This document shows positions 1-5,895 of a stretch of 9,044 bases of DNA, in pieces. The notes below the pieces were generated by a model, which saw only the letters and a list, made by a program, of their open reading frames with translations, had not been told where the DNA came from and did not search any database. The stretch lies in the NCBI GenBank assembly GCA_028703745.1, contig JAQVME010000039.1:1-9044 (forward strand), written 5' to 3'. Source of the stretch: Clostridia bacterium. Its GTDB lineage: Bacteria > Bacillota > Clostridia > Christensenellales > DTU072. The stretch's first letter is position 1. Each line of letters starts with the position of its first letter. The position numbers were made by a program, and so were the translations under genes.

Positions 1-270
1 GGAGTATACCTTTACATAAATACCTTTGAGGTTTAGCACTATCTCCGCTACATCCTCTCTTACTCCGGGTATGGTAGAAAACTCGTGGCTGATACCCTCA
101 ATCTGCACGCCGATAATGGCAGCTCCGGGAAGGGCTGTGCACAATATTCTGCGGAGACAGTTTCCTATGGTTATTCCGTAACCTCTTTCTAAAGGCTCAA
201 CAACAAAACTTGCCTGTGCGTTGTCTGCGCTTTCAATTTCGGTTATTTTGGGTTTTACTATTTCCATCAT
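1..270 (-). CDS. rpoA: DNA-directed RNA polymerase subunit alpha, N-terminal part (3' end beyond window)
   Basis: RpoA dimerises and nucleates assembly of beta and beta' in RNA polymerase. Only the first 90 codons are present; the frame runs off the left edge with no stop. The translation opens MMEIVKPKI and contains the N-terminal-domain hallmarks PLERGYGITIGNCLRRIL (about residues 26-43), LPGAAI (47-52) and HEFSTIPGVREDV (62-74). The usual GNSLRR or GNALRR motif reads GNCLRR here. Two ATG codons are adjacent; I chose the first (position 270) because AAGGAGG lies 9 bases upstream of it and 12 from the second, and because it aligns with the usual MIEIEKP start. It follows rpsD by 29 bases, the normal alpha-operon order, so it shares that message. 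Identification is near certain; the C-terminal domain cannot be seen. Confidence 0.97.
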   Translation of the reverse strand, partial: MMEIVKPKITEIESADNAQASFVVEPLERGYGITIGNCLRRILCTALPGAAIIGVQIEGISHEFSTIPGVREDVAEIVLNLKGIYVKVYS

Positions 271-299
271 GGTGGTAATCCTCCTTATTTCGGGTAATA

Positions 300-923
300 T
301 TACTTAGAATACAACTCGATAATCATGTGCTCGGCTATATTCATATCAATATCTTCGCGACACGGTAAAGCAATAATCGAACCTTTGAGAGTCTTGGGAT
401 CGAATTCAAGCCATTTCAATGAATTTTTGAAACTGGATTCCTTGAGTTCGATGAAGAAGGTCTTTTCTCTCTTGTTTTCTTTCACTGCGATTTCGTCTCC
501 GACCTTGACAAGATAGGATGGAATATTCACTCTTTTGCCGTTTACGGTGATATGTCCGTGGTTTACGATCTGTCTGGCTTGCGCTCTGGATACGCCGATG
601 CCCATTCTGTATACGACGTTGTCGAGTCTTCTTTCAAGGAGTACAAGCATATTCTCGCCCGTAATACCTCTCATCTTCTCGGCCATTTCATAATACATGT
701 GGAATTGCTTCTCCATCAAGCCGTATATTCTCTTTGTCTTTTGCTTCTCGCGGAGCTGAATGCTGTACGGCGTCGGCTTTTTTCTTCTTTGTCCGTGCAC
801 GCCGGGCGCATACGGGCGCTTCAATAAAGCGCACTTGCCCGAAAAGCATCTGTCTCCCTTCAAAAATAATTTTTCGCCCTCTCTTCTGCAAAGACGGCAA
901 TCTGCCCCTGTATATTTTGCCAT
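300..923 (-). CDS. rpsD: 30S ribosomal protein S4
   Basis: S4 is a primary binder of the 16S rRNA 5' domain, starts small-subunit assembly, and in several bacteria represses its own operon by binding the leader mRNA. The protein is 207 residues, normal for the family. Near the N-terminus Cys9, Cys12, Cys26 and Cys31 form a zinc site, the so-called C+ form. The S4 RNA-binding domain is clear around residues 98-140 (RRLDNVVYRMG, SRAQARQIVNHGHITVNGK, VNIPSYL). The ATG at 923 has AGGAGG 9-10 bases upstream. rpsK ends 18 bases before it and rpoA starts 29 bases after it. Location inside the alpha operon, rather than as a lone gene as in Bacillus subtilis, makes autoregulation through the rpsM leader possible, but that is inference. 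Confidence 0.98.
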   Translation of the reverse strand: MAKYTGADCRLCRREGEKLFLKGDRCFSGKCALLKRPYAPGVHGQRRKKPTPYSIQLREKQKTKRIYGLMEKQFHMYYEMAEKMRGITGENMLVLLERRLDNVVYRMGIGVSRAQARQIVNHGHITVNGKRVNIPSYLVKVGDEIAVKENKREKTFFIELKESSFKNSLKWLEFDPKTLKGSIIALPCREDIDMNIAEHMIIELYSK

Positions 924-941
924 TATTCTTTTACCTCCTGA

Positions 942-1334
942 TTACAGTCTTCTGCGTTTTGGCGGACGGCAACCATTGTGGGGTATGGGAGAAACGTCCT
1001 TAATTAGTGCGATATCTACGTCAGCTGCCTGTACGGCGCGGATAGCCGGTTCTCTGCCCTGGCCCGTGCCCTTGATAAATATTTCTACTCTTCTCAATCC
1101 ATGCAACTTCGCTTCGTTGACTGCCTTCTCTGTAACCTGCGTCGCGGCGAAAGCCGTTTCTTTTCTGGCGCCTTTAAGTCCCAACATACCGGAGGAAGCC
1201 CAGCTAATGGTATTCCCGTTTATGTCAGTAACAGTCACAATCGTGTTGTTGTGCGTGGTATGAACGTGGACCTGTCCTCTGTCTATACGCTTTAGGTCCT
1301 TCCTCTTTTTTACTGCGGATTTTCTTACTGCCAT
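942..1334 (-). CDS. rpsK: 30S ribosomal protein S11
   Basis: S11 sits on the platform of the 30S subunit and contacts 16S rRNA near the mRNA exit and E site. It has 130 residues, as expected. The family core is visible: HNNTIVTVTDINGN at about residues 28-41, ISWASSG, the GxGxGRE motif, and the C-terminal SPIPHNGCRPPKRRRL, which includes the Asn-Gly pair known to isomerise in Escherichia coli S11. The usual KGPGxGRE reads KGTGQGRE here, a Pro-to-Thr change. The ATG at 1334 lies 7 bases after an AGGAGG that also contains the TAG stop of rpsM, so it is probably translated in a coupled manner with S13. Identification is secure. Confidence 0.98.
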   Translation of the reverse strand: MAVRKSAVKKRKDLKRIDRGQVHVHTTHNNTIVTVTDINGNTISWASSGMLGLKGARKETAFAATQVTEKAVNEAKLHGLRRVEIFIKGTGQGREPAIRAVQAADVDIALIKDVSPIPHNGCRPPKRRRL

Positions 1335-1345
1335 TTCTTTACCTC

Positions 1346-1720
1346 CTAGGCTTTGGCTTTGCTACGGCCGACCGTGCGCTTGGGTCCCTTTCTTGTGCGG
1401 GCGTTCTGCTTGGTGCTTTGACCTCTTACGGGCAGGCCCTTTCTGTGCCTGACGCCTCTGTAGCAGCCTATTTCCATAAGGCGCTTGATATCCATCATCA
1501 CTTCTCTTTTGAGATCGCCCTCAACGCGTATATTTTTCTCAATATAGTCACGAATCTTGGCTACCTGGTCTTCAGTCAAATCTTTCACTCTGGTATCAGG
1601 ATCTATCTCCGACGTCTTAAGGATTTTGTTCGACGTCGCGCGGCCGATACCAAATATATAGGTAAGACCTATTTCTACTCTCTTTTCACGGGGTAAATCT
1701 ACACCTGCTATACGAGCCAT
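1346..1720 (-). CDS. rpsM: 30S ribosomal protein S13
   Basis: S13 lies in the head of the 30S subunit, forms intersubunit bridges with the 50S and touches the P-site tRNA through its C-terminal tail. The 124-residue protein shows the standard opening MARIAGVDLPREKR, the helix-two-turn-helix region with YIFGIGRATSNKIL, and the C-terminal signature RGVRHRKGLPVRGQ followed by a basic tail (NARTRKGPKRTV). The usual GQRTK reads GQSTK. The ATG at 1720 is preceded by GGAGG with a 7-base spacer. It is the first gene after the promoter-bearing gap at 1721-1910, so it heads the alpha operon here. Its TAG stop is nested in the ribosome binding site of rpsK. Confidence 0.98.
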   Translation of the reverse strand: MARIAGVDLPREKRVEIGLTYIFGIGRATSNKILKTSEIDPDTRVKDLTEDQVAKIRDYIEKNIRVEGDLKREVMMDIKRLMEIGCYRGVRHRKGLPVRGQSTKQNARTRKGPKRTVGRSKAKA

Positions 1721-1827
1721 TAAAAAACCTCCATAATTTTTTGTTTTGTTGTTTATCTATATTAATCACCGGAGTAAATCATCTTTTATTGACAATTCAG
1801 CCGCCCCCGGATTGAACGCGTTTTTGT

Positions 1828-1854
1828 CCGCATAAATCTTTATCATTTATACGG
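1828..1854 (-). promoter_or_regulatory. Leader hairpin upstream of rpsM
   Basis: In the minus-strand transcript CCGUAUAAAU (1854 to 1845) pairs with AUUUAUGCGG (1837 to 1828) over ten pairs, one of them U-G, closing a 7-nucleotide loop. It would be at the very 5' end of RNA starting at the predicted promoter. It is followed by ACAAAAACG, not a U-tract, so it is not a terminator. It may be part of a ribosomal-protein-responsive leader or a 5' stabilising hairpin. Confidence 0.5.
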
Positions 1855-1893
1855 GCTAACCTTTGTATTATACAAAATAAAACAAAGGTTAGC
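1855..1893. repeat. 12-bp perfect inverted repeat overlapping the promoter
   Basis: Positions 1855-1866 (GCTAACCTTTGT) are the exact reverse complement of 1882-1893. The 15 bases between them can form three more inner pairs (1868-1870 with 1878-1880). The repeat spans most of the -35 to +1 region of the predicted promoter. It could be a DNA operator, a hairpin in read-through RNA from spc, or, on the plus strand, a weak terminator because AATTGTTTTTA follows it there. On the minus strand no U-run follows, which argues against a terminator for rpmJ. Confidence 0.6.
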
Positions 1894-1895
1894 AA
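1867..1895 (-). promoter_or_regulatory. Predicted sigma-70/sigma-A promoter for the alpha operon
   Basis: Minus-strand TTGCTA (1895 to 1890, four of six matches to TTGACA) is separated by exactly 17 bases from a perfect TATAAT (1872 to 1867). Transcription would begin near 1860-1862, giving a leader of about 140 nucleotides before the rpsM start at 1720. The -10 lies between the arms of an inverted repeat and the -35 overlaps one arm. Strength is inferred from match to consensus only. Confidence 0.7.
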
Positions 1896-1910
1896 TTGTT
1901 TTTATGAGTT

Positions 1911-2027
1911 TTATCCCTGCTTTTGCTTGTGTTTGGGATATTTGCTACATATAACCATTATTTTTCCTTCTCTCTTGATTACCTTGCACTTATCGCACAT
2001 AGGCTTTACTGACGGCCTGACTTTCAT
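1911..2027 (-). CDS. rpmJ: 50S ribosomal protein L36
   Basis: L36 is the smallest 50S protein and stabilises 23S rRNA near the GTPase-associated region through a zinc ribbon. Reading the minus strand from the ATG at 2027 gives a 38-residue protein beginning MKVRPSVKPMCDKCKVIK and ending in KHKQKQG before TAA. Zinc ligands are Cys11, Cys14, Cys27 and His33. Most zinc-type L36 proteins are 37 residues with the histidine at 32; here the segment between the third and fourth ligands reads SKYPK, one residue longer. An AGGAGG lies 8 bases before the start. It sits 23 bases after infA, the standard order, and is the last gene before the alpha-operon promoter. Confidence 0.96.
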   Translation of the reverse strand: MKVRPSVKPMCDKCKVIKREGKIMVICSKYPKHKQKQG

Positions 2028-2050
2028 CTTGATATCCTCCTGTAGTTATG

Positions 2051-2278
2051 CTAATTATTGTTTTTGTTGCGATAAGTAATTCTTCCCTTGGTGATATCAT
2101 AAGGACTCATCGCTATTTTTACTTTGTCACCCACGCATACTCTCACAGTATGCTGTCTCATCTTTCCGCAAAGGTAGGCCGTTATCATATGCCCGTTTGA
2201 CAGGGTCACTCGGAAATTCGTTCCGGGCAATATTTCTGTCACTGTGCCTTCTGCTTCAATAATATCATCTCTTGACAC
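2051..2278 (-). CDS. infA: Translation initiation factor IF-1
   Basis: IF1 occupies the ribosomal A site during initiation and assists IF2 and IF3. The sequence has the S1-type OB fold: EGTVTEILPGTNFRVTL (about residues 10-26), NGHMITAY, GKMRQH and the C-terminal GDKVKIAMSPYDITKGRITYR. I set the start at a GTG at 2278, giving 75 residues that open MSRDDIIEAEGT and align with the usual MAKDDVIEVEGT. A TTG at 2284 also lies in frame but is only one base from the GGAGG, too close for use, while the GTG is 7 bases away. The upstream KOW gene ends at 2292, so the Shine-Dalgarno lies between the two genes. The protein has a short extra Asn-rich tail compared with the 72-residue family norm. Confidence 0.95.
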   Translation of the reverse strand: MSRDDIIEAEGTVTEILPGTNFRVTLSNGHMITAYLCGKMRQHTVRVCVGDKVKIAMSPYDITKGRITYRNKNNN

Positions 2279-2284
2279 CTTCAA

Positions 2285-2291
2285 TCCTCCA
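2285..2291 (-). promoter_or_regulatory. Ribosome binding site that fixes the infA GTG start
   Basis: Minus-strand GGAGG begins right after the KOW gene stop (TAATGGAGG). The spacing is 1 base to an in-frame TTG and 7 bases to GTG at 2278, which decides in favour of GTG. Confidence 0.75.
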
Positions 2292-2561
2292 TTATGAGTA
2301 ATATTTTCTTATTATGCTGTTTATTTCGGCGTCATAAATCACTTTGCCGTCAAGCAGCTTTTCTCTTATTTTGTCGCTAATGTCGCCCGTTGCCTTAAGA
2401 TGTTTGATTTTCTTTGTTTTCGGTTTTTCCAGTCTGCGCAGTTTGCCGTCGACCAATCTTACAAAATTCTCGTCAACGACTTCTGTTACTATAAAAAATC
2501 TGCCTGCATCCCTTCCCGATTTCGAAAACACTATTGAGCCGACTTGTATGGGTTTGTCCAT
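2292..2561 (-). CDS. KOW domain-containing RNA-binding protein, L14e-like
   Basis: This 89-residue basic protein resembles the KOW domain of archaeal and eukaryotic ribosomal protein L14e. In many Clostridia such a gene sits between map and infA, annotated as an RNA-binding or KOW-domain protein. Visible features are VGSIVFSKSGRDAGRFFIVTEV (residues 7-28), containing the KOW-type Gly-Arg-Asp-x-Gly turn, then VDGKLRRLEKPKTKKIKHL (about 37-55), and a helical C-terminal part. The ATG at 2561 has GAGGT 4-5 bases upstream, and the TAA of map lies just before it. Its role is not established: it may bind rRNA or assist ribosome assembly or translation, as its neighbours suggest. The family call is firm, the function is not. 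Confidence 0.88.
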   Translation of the reverse strand: MDKPIQVGSIVFSKSGRDAGRFFIVTEVVDENFVRLVDGKLRRLEKPKTKKIKHLKATGDISDKIREKLLDGKVIYDAEINSIIRKYYS

Positions 2562-2571
2562 AATTACCTCT

Positions 2572-3318
2572 TTACATTGTAAGTATTTCTACCCCGTCGG
2601 GGAGTATTACTACCGTGTTTTCGTAGTGCGCCGACGGCGAGCCGTCCGCGGTTACCACCGCAAAGGTATTGTCGCTGAAAACCACTTCCTTGCCGCCCAG
2701 ATTTATCATGGGCTCAATAGCAATGGTCATATTCGCACAAAGCCTTGTTCCCCTGCCCCGTATGCCATAATTCGGCACGTTAGGGTCCTCGTGGAGCTGA
2801 CTTCCGACACCGTGACCTATGAGTTCACGCACTACGCTGAAGCCATGCTTCTCTACGTATTGTTGTATTTCGTAGCCTAGGTCTCCCAGCCTTGCGCCTT
2901 CTTTCAGCACTTTTATGCCTTCAAAAAAGCTCTGCTTGCAAACCTCCATCAGCTTGCTTTTCTTTTCGCCGACGTTTCCGATGGCTATAGTTCTTGCGGC
3001 ATCCGCGTGATAACCTTCGAACAATGCGCCTGCGTCAATTTTTAGCAGCTGACCTTCTTCGAGTATTCTCTTTTTGGAGGGTACACCATGCACCACCTCG
3101 CTGTCTATAGACGCGCATATCGAGCCGGGGAAGTCCCCGAAGCCCAAAAATGAGGGATATGCATTTTGTTTCTTTATATAGTCATATGCAAGCGTATCGA
3201 GATATTTTGTGTTAACCCCTTCTTTAGCGTGTTCTTCGACAAGGCTGAGTATGTCGCGAACGATTTCTCCCGCCTTTCTCATCGCCGCTATCTGTAGGGC
3301 ATTCTTGACAATAATCAT
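2572..3318 (-). CDS. map: Type I methionine aminopeptidase
   Basis: The enzyme removes the initiator methionine from nascent proteins when the second residue is small. It has 248 residues, the typical single-domain type I (pita-bread) size with no N-terminal zinc finger. All metal ligands are present: Asp95, Asp106, His169, Glu202 and Glu233; His77 (VVHGVPS) and His176 (LHEDPNVPNYG) are the substrate-side histidines. The first ligand context reads DAGALFEGYHADAART where DVG is commoner, and the last reads AHYENTV, seen in Gram-positive enzymes. The ATG at 3318 overlaps the TGA of adk as ATGA, with only a weak purine run upstream, so translation is probably coupled. Placement after secY and adk is the classic Gram-positive spc arrangement, linking export, nucleotide balance and protein maturation. 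Confidence 0.97.
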   Translation of the reverse strand: MIIVKNALQIAAMRKAGEIVRDILSLVEEHAKEGVNTKYLDTLAYDYIKKQNAYPSFLGFGDFPGSICASIDSEVVHGVPSKKRILEEGQLLKIDAGALFEGYHADAARTIAIGNVGEKKSKLMEVCKQSFFEGIKVLKEGARLGDLGYEIQQYVEKHGFSVVRELIGHGVGSQLHEDPNVPNYGIRGRGTRLCANMTIAIEPMINLGGKEVVFSDNTFAVVTADGSPSAHYENTVVILPDGVEILTM

Positions 3319-3929
3319 TTCAGTATCTCTTTTATTGCGTCAAAGGTAGCCTGTATTGTGGTGTTGCTGTCAACATTCACAAGAATACCCTTGTCCTTAT
3401 AATAATCCACCAGCGGAGCCGACTGCTTGGTATATACCTCAAGACGGCTTTTGACTGTTTCGGCGTTGTCATCCTTCCTTTGATAAAGCTTGCCGCCGCA
3501 CTTGGCGCATATTTCTTTATCGTAGGTGCTGATATGATAGGTTTCGCCGCAAGCGCACATTCTTCTGCCGCTGATACGCCCGATAACCAGTTCAAAATCC
3601 ACGTCAAGGTTTATGACCACATCTATTGCGGTAAGCTTGTCGAGCGCCTCTGCCTGTGGAATAGTCCGGGGGAAGCCGTCAAGCAAAAAGCCTTTTTTGC
3701 AATCCTCTTTCTTTATTCTGTCGGCAACGATATTTACGACAACCTCATCGGGCACCAGCTGTCCCTTCTCAATAAAGGACTGCGCAAACTTGCCAAGCTC
3801 GGTACCCGCAGTAATATTGGCTCTCAGTGCATCGCCCGTCGAGATATGCGGTATGCCGTATTCGGCGGATATTTTTGTTGCTTGGGAGCCCTTTCCGGCT
3901 CCCGGTGCGCCTAATAGTATAAGTTTCAT
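3315..3929 (-). CDS. adk: Adenylate kinase (zinc-LID form)
   Basis: Adenylate kinase interconverts ATP plus AMP and two ADP in the cytosol. The protein is 204 residues, slightly shorter than the 214-217 of long-form enzymes. The P-loop GAPGAGKG spans residues 7-14, STGDALRAN (30-38) binds AMP, and DGFPRT is at 84-89. The LID (about 120-155) carries Cys125, Cys127, Cys141 and Cys144, so it is of the zinc-binding kind, but the first pair is CxC rather than the usual CxxC and the segment before the second pair is shorter than in Bacillus. Its ATG at 3929 overlaps the secY TAA by one base (TAATG), and its own TGA overlaps the map start. It is the only gene here with a TGA stop. Identification is secure. 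Confidence 0.97.
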   Translation of the reverse strand: MKLILLGAPGAGKGSQATKISAEYGIPHISTGDALRANITAGTELGKFAQSFIEKGQLVPDEVVVNIVADRIKKEDCKKGFLLDGFPRTIPQAEALDKLTAIDVVINLDVDFELVIGRISGRRMCACGETYHISTYDKEICAKCGGKLYQRKDDNAETVKSRLEVYTKQSAPLVDYYKDKGILVNVDSNTTIQATFDAIKEILK

Positions 3930-5245
3930 TATTTTAAGAATCCTTTATTGGCTTTTACCAGCAGCTGTGACTCGAGTTGCTTTTCGAATTCGAGAGCCAC
4001 GCTGACTACTATCAGCAGTCCGGTTGCGCTGAACGCGTTTGCAAAACCAAAGCTTTCAAAGCCTTTTATTTGCAGAATATAAGTAGGTATCAACGCTACA
4101 AACGCCAGGAACAGCGCTCCGAACAAGGTGATACGGTTGTTGATTTTCCGCAAATGGTCGCTAGTCGATTTGCCCGGTCTGATGCCCGGTATAAATCCGC
4201 CGTTTTGCTGAATCATCCTTGATATGTCGTCGGGGTTGAACTGAATCTGCGCATAGAAATACGCGAAGAATATAATCAGCAGGAACATAAACAAAGGATA
4301 TATGTTGCCGCCAACACCCATCCATTCATACCACCAAATGACGAACTTCGATGAGGTATTCCCCACGAACTGCATAATCATCTGAGGGAACATAATCAGC
4401 GAGCTGGCAAAAATTATGGGCATAACGCCGCCGCTGTTAACTTTTATGGGGATATGTGAGGACTGCCCGCCGTACATCTTGTTGCCTTTTATTTGTTTTG
4501 CGTACTGGACAGTGATTTTGCGCTCGGACAAGTCAACAAAAACGATGAGCAAGAACAGCAAAACTACCAGTATCAGGAAAGCAAGCAGGAACCATATACC
4601 GGCCGTGCCCTCTCCCGCTTGTATTTGTGCGGGGATAGTCTTGAATACCGCTTGAGCTATGGATAGTCCGAGGTTGGAAACGATACCTATGAATATGATA
4701 AGCGAGGTGCCGTTGCCTATGCCGTATTCGGTTATTCTCTCGCCCAGCCACATGACCAGTGAAGAGCCCGCCGTAAGTACTATTACTATACTTATCATAG
4801 TAAATATCTCGCTGGCGACGCTGTCACCGAACACAGGCAATATGGAGCTTCTCCAGCTGAACATAACGCCAATGGCTTGGACTACGCCCAAACCGATAGC
4901 AAGATAACGGGTATACTGAGTAATCTTTTTTCTGCCTTCTTCGCCCTCTTTGCTGAGCTTCTCAAGTTTTGGTATGACCAGTGTCAAGAGTTGCATGATG
5001 ATGAAGGAGTTGATGAATGGAATAATACCCAAAGCAAATATCGTGCCGTTCTGCAAAGAACCACCGGTAATCATATACAGCATCTGCATGAAATCGTTGC
5101 CTGCCGTACTCTGAAAAGTCGTCGCATCAAGTCCGGGAATAGGAATAAAGCAGCCTATTCTATAAATCAATATAATCATAAGGGTAAAGAACATCTTTTT
5201 CCTTATGTCCGGAGATAAAAAAGCGTTTTTTAGTGTTTGCAGCAT
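3929..5245 (-). CDS. secY: Preprotein translocase subunit SecY
   Basis: SecY is the channel of the Sec translocon in the cytoplasmic membrane, working with SecE, SecG and SecA. The 438-residue protein has ten hydrophobic segments, roughly at 17-37, 68-91, 112-132, 145-167, 173-197, 217-239, 270-292, 315-335, 370-391 and 403-420. Family signatures are GIIPFINSFIIMQLL (73-87), the cytosolic GEEGRKKITQYTRY (101-114), LGERITEYGIGNGTSLIIF (167-185), PIKVNSGGVMPIIFASS (266-282) and GGFIPGIRPGKST (349-361). The plug region around 50-66 is present. The ATG at 5245 directly abuts the TAA of rplO, and its ribosome binding sequence AGAGGT lies inside the last rplO codons, implying translational coupling. 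The stop overlaps the adk start. Its place in the ribosomal operon is the usual one. Confidence 0.98.
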   Translation of the reverse strand: MLQTLKNAFLSPDIRKKMFFTLMIILIYRIGCFIPIPGLDATTFQSTAGNDFMQMLYMITGGSLQNGTIFALGIIPFINSFIIMQLLTLVIPKLEKLSKEGEEGRKKITQYTRYLAIGLGVVQAIGVMFSWRSSILPVFGDSVASEIFTMISIVIVLTAGSSLVMWLGERITEYGIGNGTSLIIFIGIVSNLGLSIAQAVFKTIPAQIQAGEGTAGIWFLLAFLILVVLLFLLIVFVDLSERKITVQYAKQIKGNKMYGGQSSHIPIKVNSGGVMPIIFASSLIMFPQMIMQFVGNTSSKFVIWWYEWMGVGGNIYPLFMFLLIIFFAYFYAQIQFNPDDISRMIQQNGGFIPGIRPGKSTSDHLRKINNRITLFGALFLAFVALIPTYILQIKGFESFGFANAFSATGLLIVVSVALEFEKQLESQLLVKANKGFLK

Positions 5246-5689
5246 TTATAGTACCTCTACTTTACCGCCTGCCTCGAGTATTTTTGCTTCTGCGGATTTG
5301 GTGAATTTGTGGGCATGCACCGTCAGCTTCTTCGTCAGCTGCCCGTCGCCAAGTATCTTCAGTCCGAAAGGTTCTATCTTACTGAGGATTCCTGCATTAA
5401 GCAAAATTTCCGGAGTAATCGTCGCGCCGTCTTCAAAGGCTTCAAGAGCCTCGAGATTTACGATGGAAAATTCTTTCTTAAAAAGATTGTTGAAGCCTCT
5501 TTTCGGAAGCCTTCTGGTGAGGGGCATCTGTCCGCCCTCAAAACCGGGGCGTACACCGCCGCCGCTTCTGGCGTTCTGTCCCTTGTGTCCCTTGCCGCTG
5601 GTCTTACCAAGACCGGAGCCTATTCCTCTGCCCAACCTTTTACGGGTTTTTGTGGCTCCTTTTTCCGGGGATATAGTATCTATCCTCAT
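5246..5689 (-). CDS. rplO: 50S ribosomal protein L15
   Basis: L15 binds 23S rRNA late in 50S assembly through a long basic N-terminal extension. The 147-residue protein shows that extension rich in Gly, Lys and Arg (RKRLGRGIGSGLGKTSGKG at about 17-35, then GQNARSGGGVRPGFEGGQMPL), followed by the globular domain with RLPKRGFNN and a C-terminal KFTKSAEAKILEAGGKVEVL, the family signature. The ATG at 5689 follows AGGAGG at a 7-base spacing. rpmD ends 18 bases upstream and secY begins at the next base after its stop; the rplO C-terminal codons double as the secY ribosome binding site. Confidence 0.98.
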   Translation of the reverse strand: MRIDTISPEKGATKTRKRLGRGIGSGLGKTSGKGHKGQNARSGGGVRPGFEGGQMPLTRRLPKRGFNNLFKKEFSIVNLEALEAFEDGATITPEILLNAGILSKIEPFGLKILGDGQLTKKLTVHAHKFTKSAEAKILEAGGKVEVL

Positions 5690-5707
5690 ACCTAAACCTC
5701 CTGATGA

Positions 5708-5893
5708 TTATTCTGCTGCTTCTTCAATCTTGACGAGATGACTTACCTTGTCAAGCATTCCGCGAAGCGTAGGTGTGTCCTCATAAACCCTGAAAACACC
5801 TATCTTGTTGAGATTCAAAGCCTCAACAGTTCTCTTTTGGTTGACCAAGCAACCAATAGTCGATTTTATTAATGTAATTTTTAGCTTGCTCAT
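5708..5893 (-). CDS. rpmD: 50S ribosomal protein L30
   Basis: L30 is a small 50S protein absent from some bacteria but normal in Firmicutes. The 61-residue sequence opens MSKLKITLIKSTIGCLVNQKRTV and has the conserved RGMLDKVSHLVKIEE near the C-terminus, with a short acidic tail. Two ATG codons are adjacent (5896 and 5893). GGAG lies 4 bases from the first and 7 from the second, and the second matches the family start MAKLEITL, so I prefer 5893; the first would add one Met and overlap the rpsE stop by one base (TAATG). The choice changes one residue. It lies between rpsE and rplO as usual. Confidence 0.95.
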   Translation of the reverse strand: MSKLKITLIKSTIGCLVNQKRTVEALNLNKIGVFRVYEDTPTLRGMLDKVSHLVKIEEAAE

Positions 5894-5895
5894 CA

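Larger units (their letters stand above)
1721..1910 (-). other. Intergenic leader region between rpmJ and rpsM
   Basis: This is the longest stretch without a gene in the window, about 190 bases. Read on the minus strand it holds, in order, a short spacer after rpmJ, a promoter inside a 12-bp inverted repeat, a 10-bp hairpin, a G-rich segment (around 1801-1810) that could pair with CUCCGG further down, an A/U-rich unstructured stretch, and the rpsM ribosome binding site GGAGG. No U-tract follows either hairpin in the direction of transcription, so I see no intrinsic terminator and read-through from spc is likely. The position matches where alpha-operon leaders that bind S4 occur in other bacteria; a leader function is inferred, not shown. 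Confidence 0.6.

Noticed and set aside
1855..1893. Intrinsic terminator after rpmJ
   Set aside because: The hairpin is not followed by a U-tract on the transcribed strand; CCCGUAUAAAUG follows instead. A U-rich stretch occurs only on the opposite strand, where no gene needs it.
2344..2880. Plus-strand open frame of 178 codons opposite the KOW gene and map
   Set aside because: It crosses the junction of two real minus-strand genes, with no start signal or recognisable domain.
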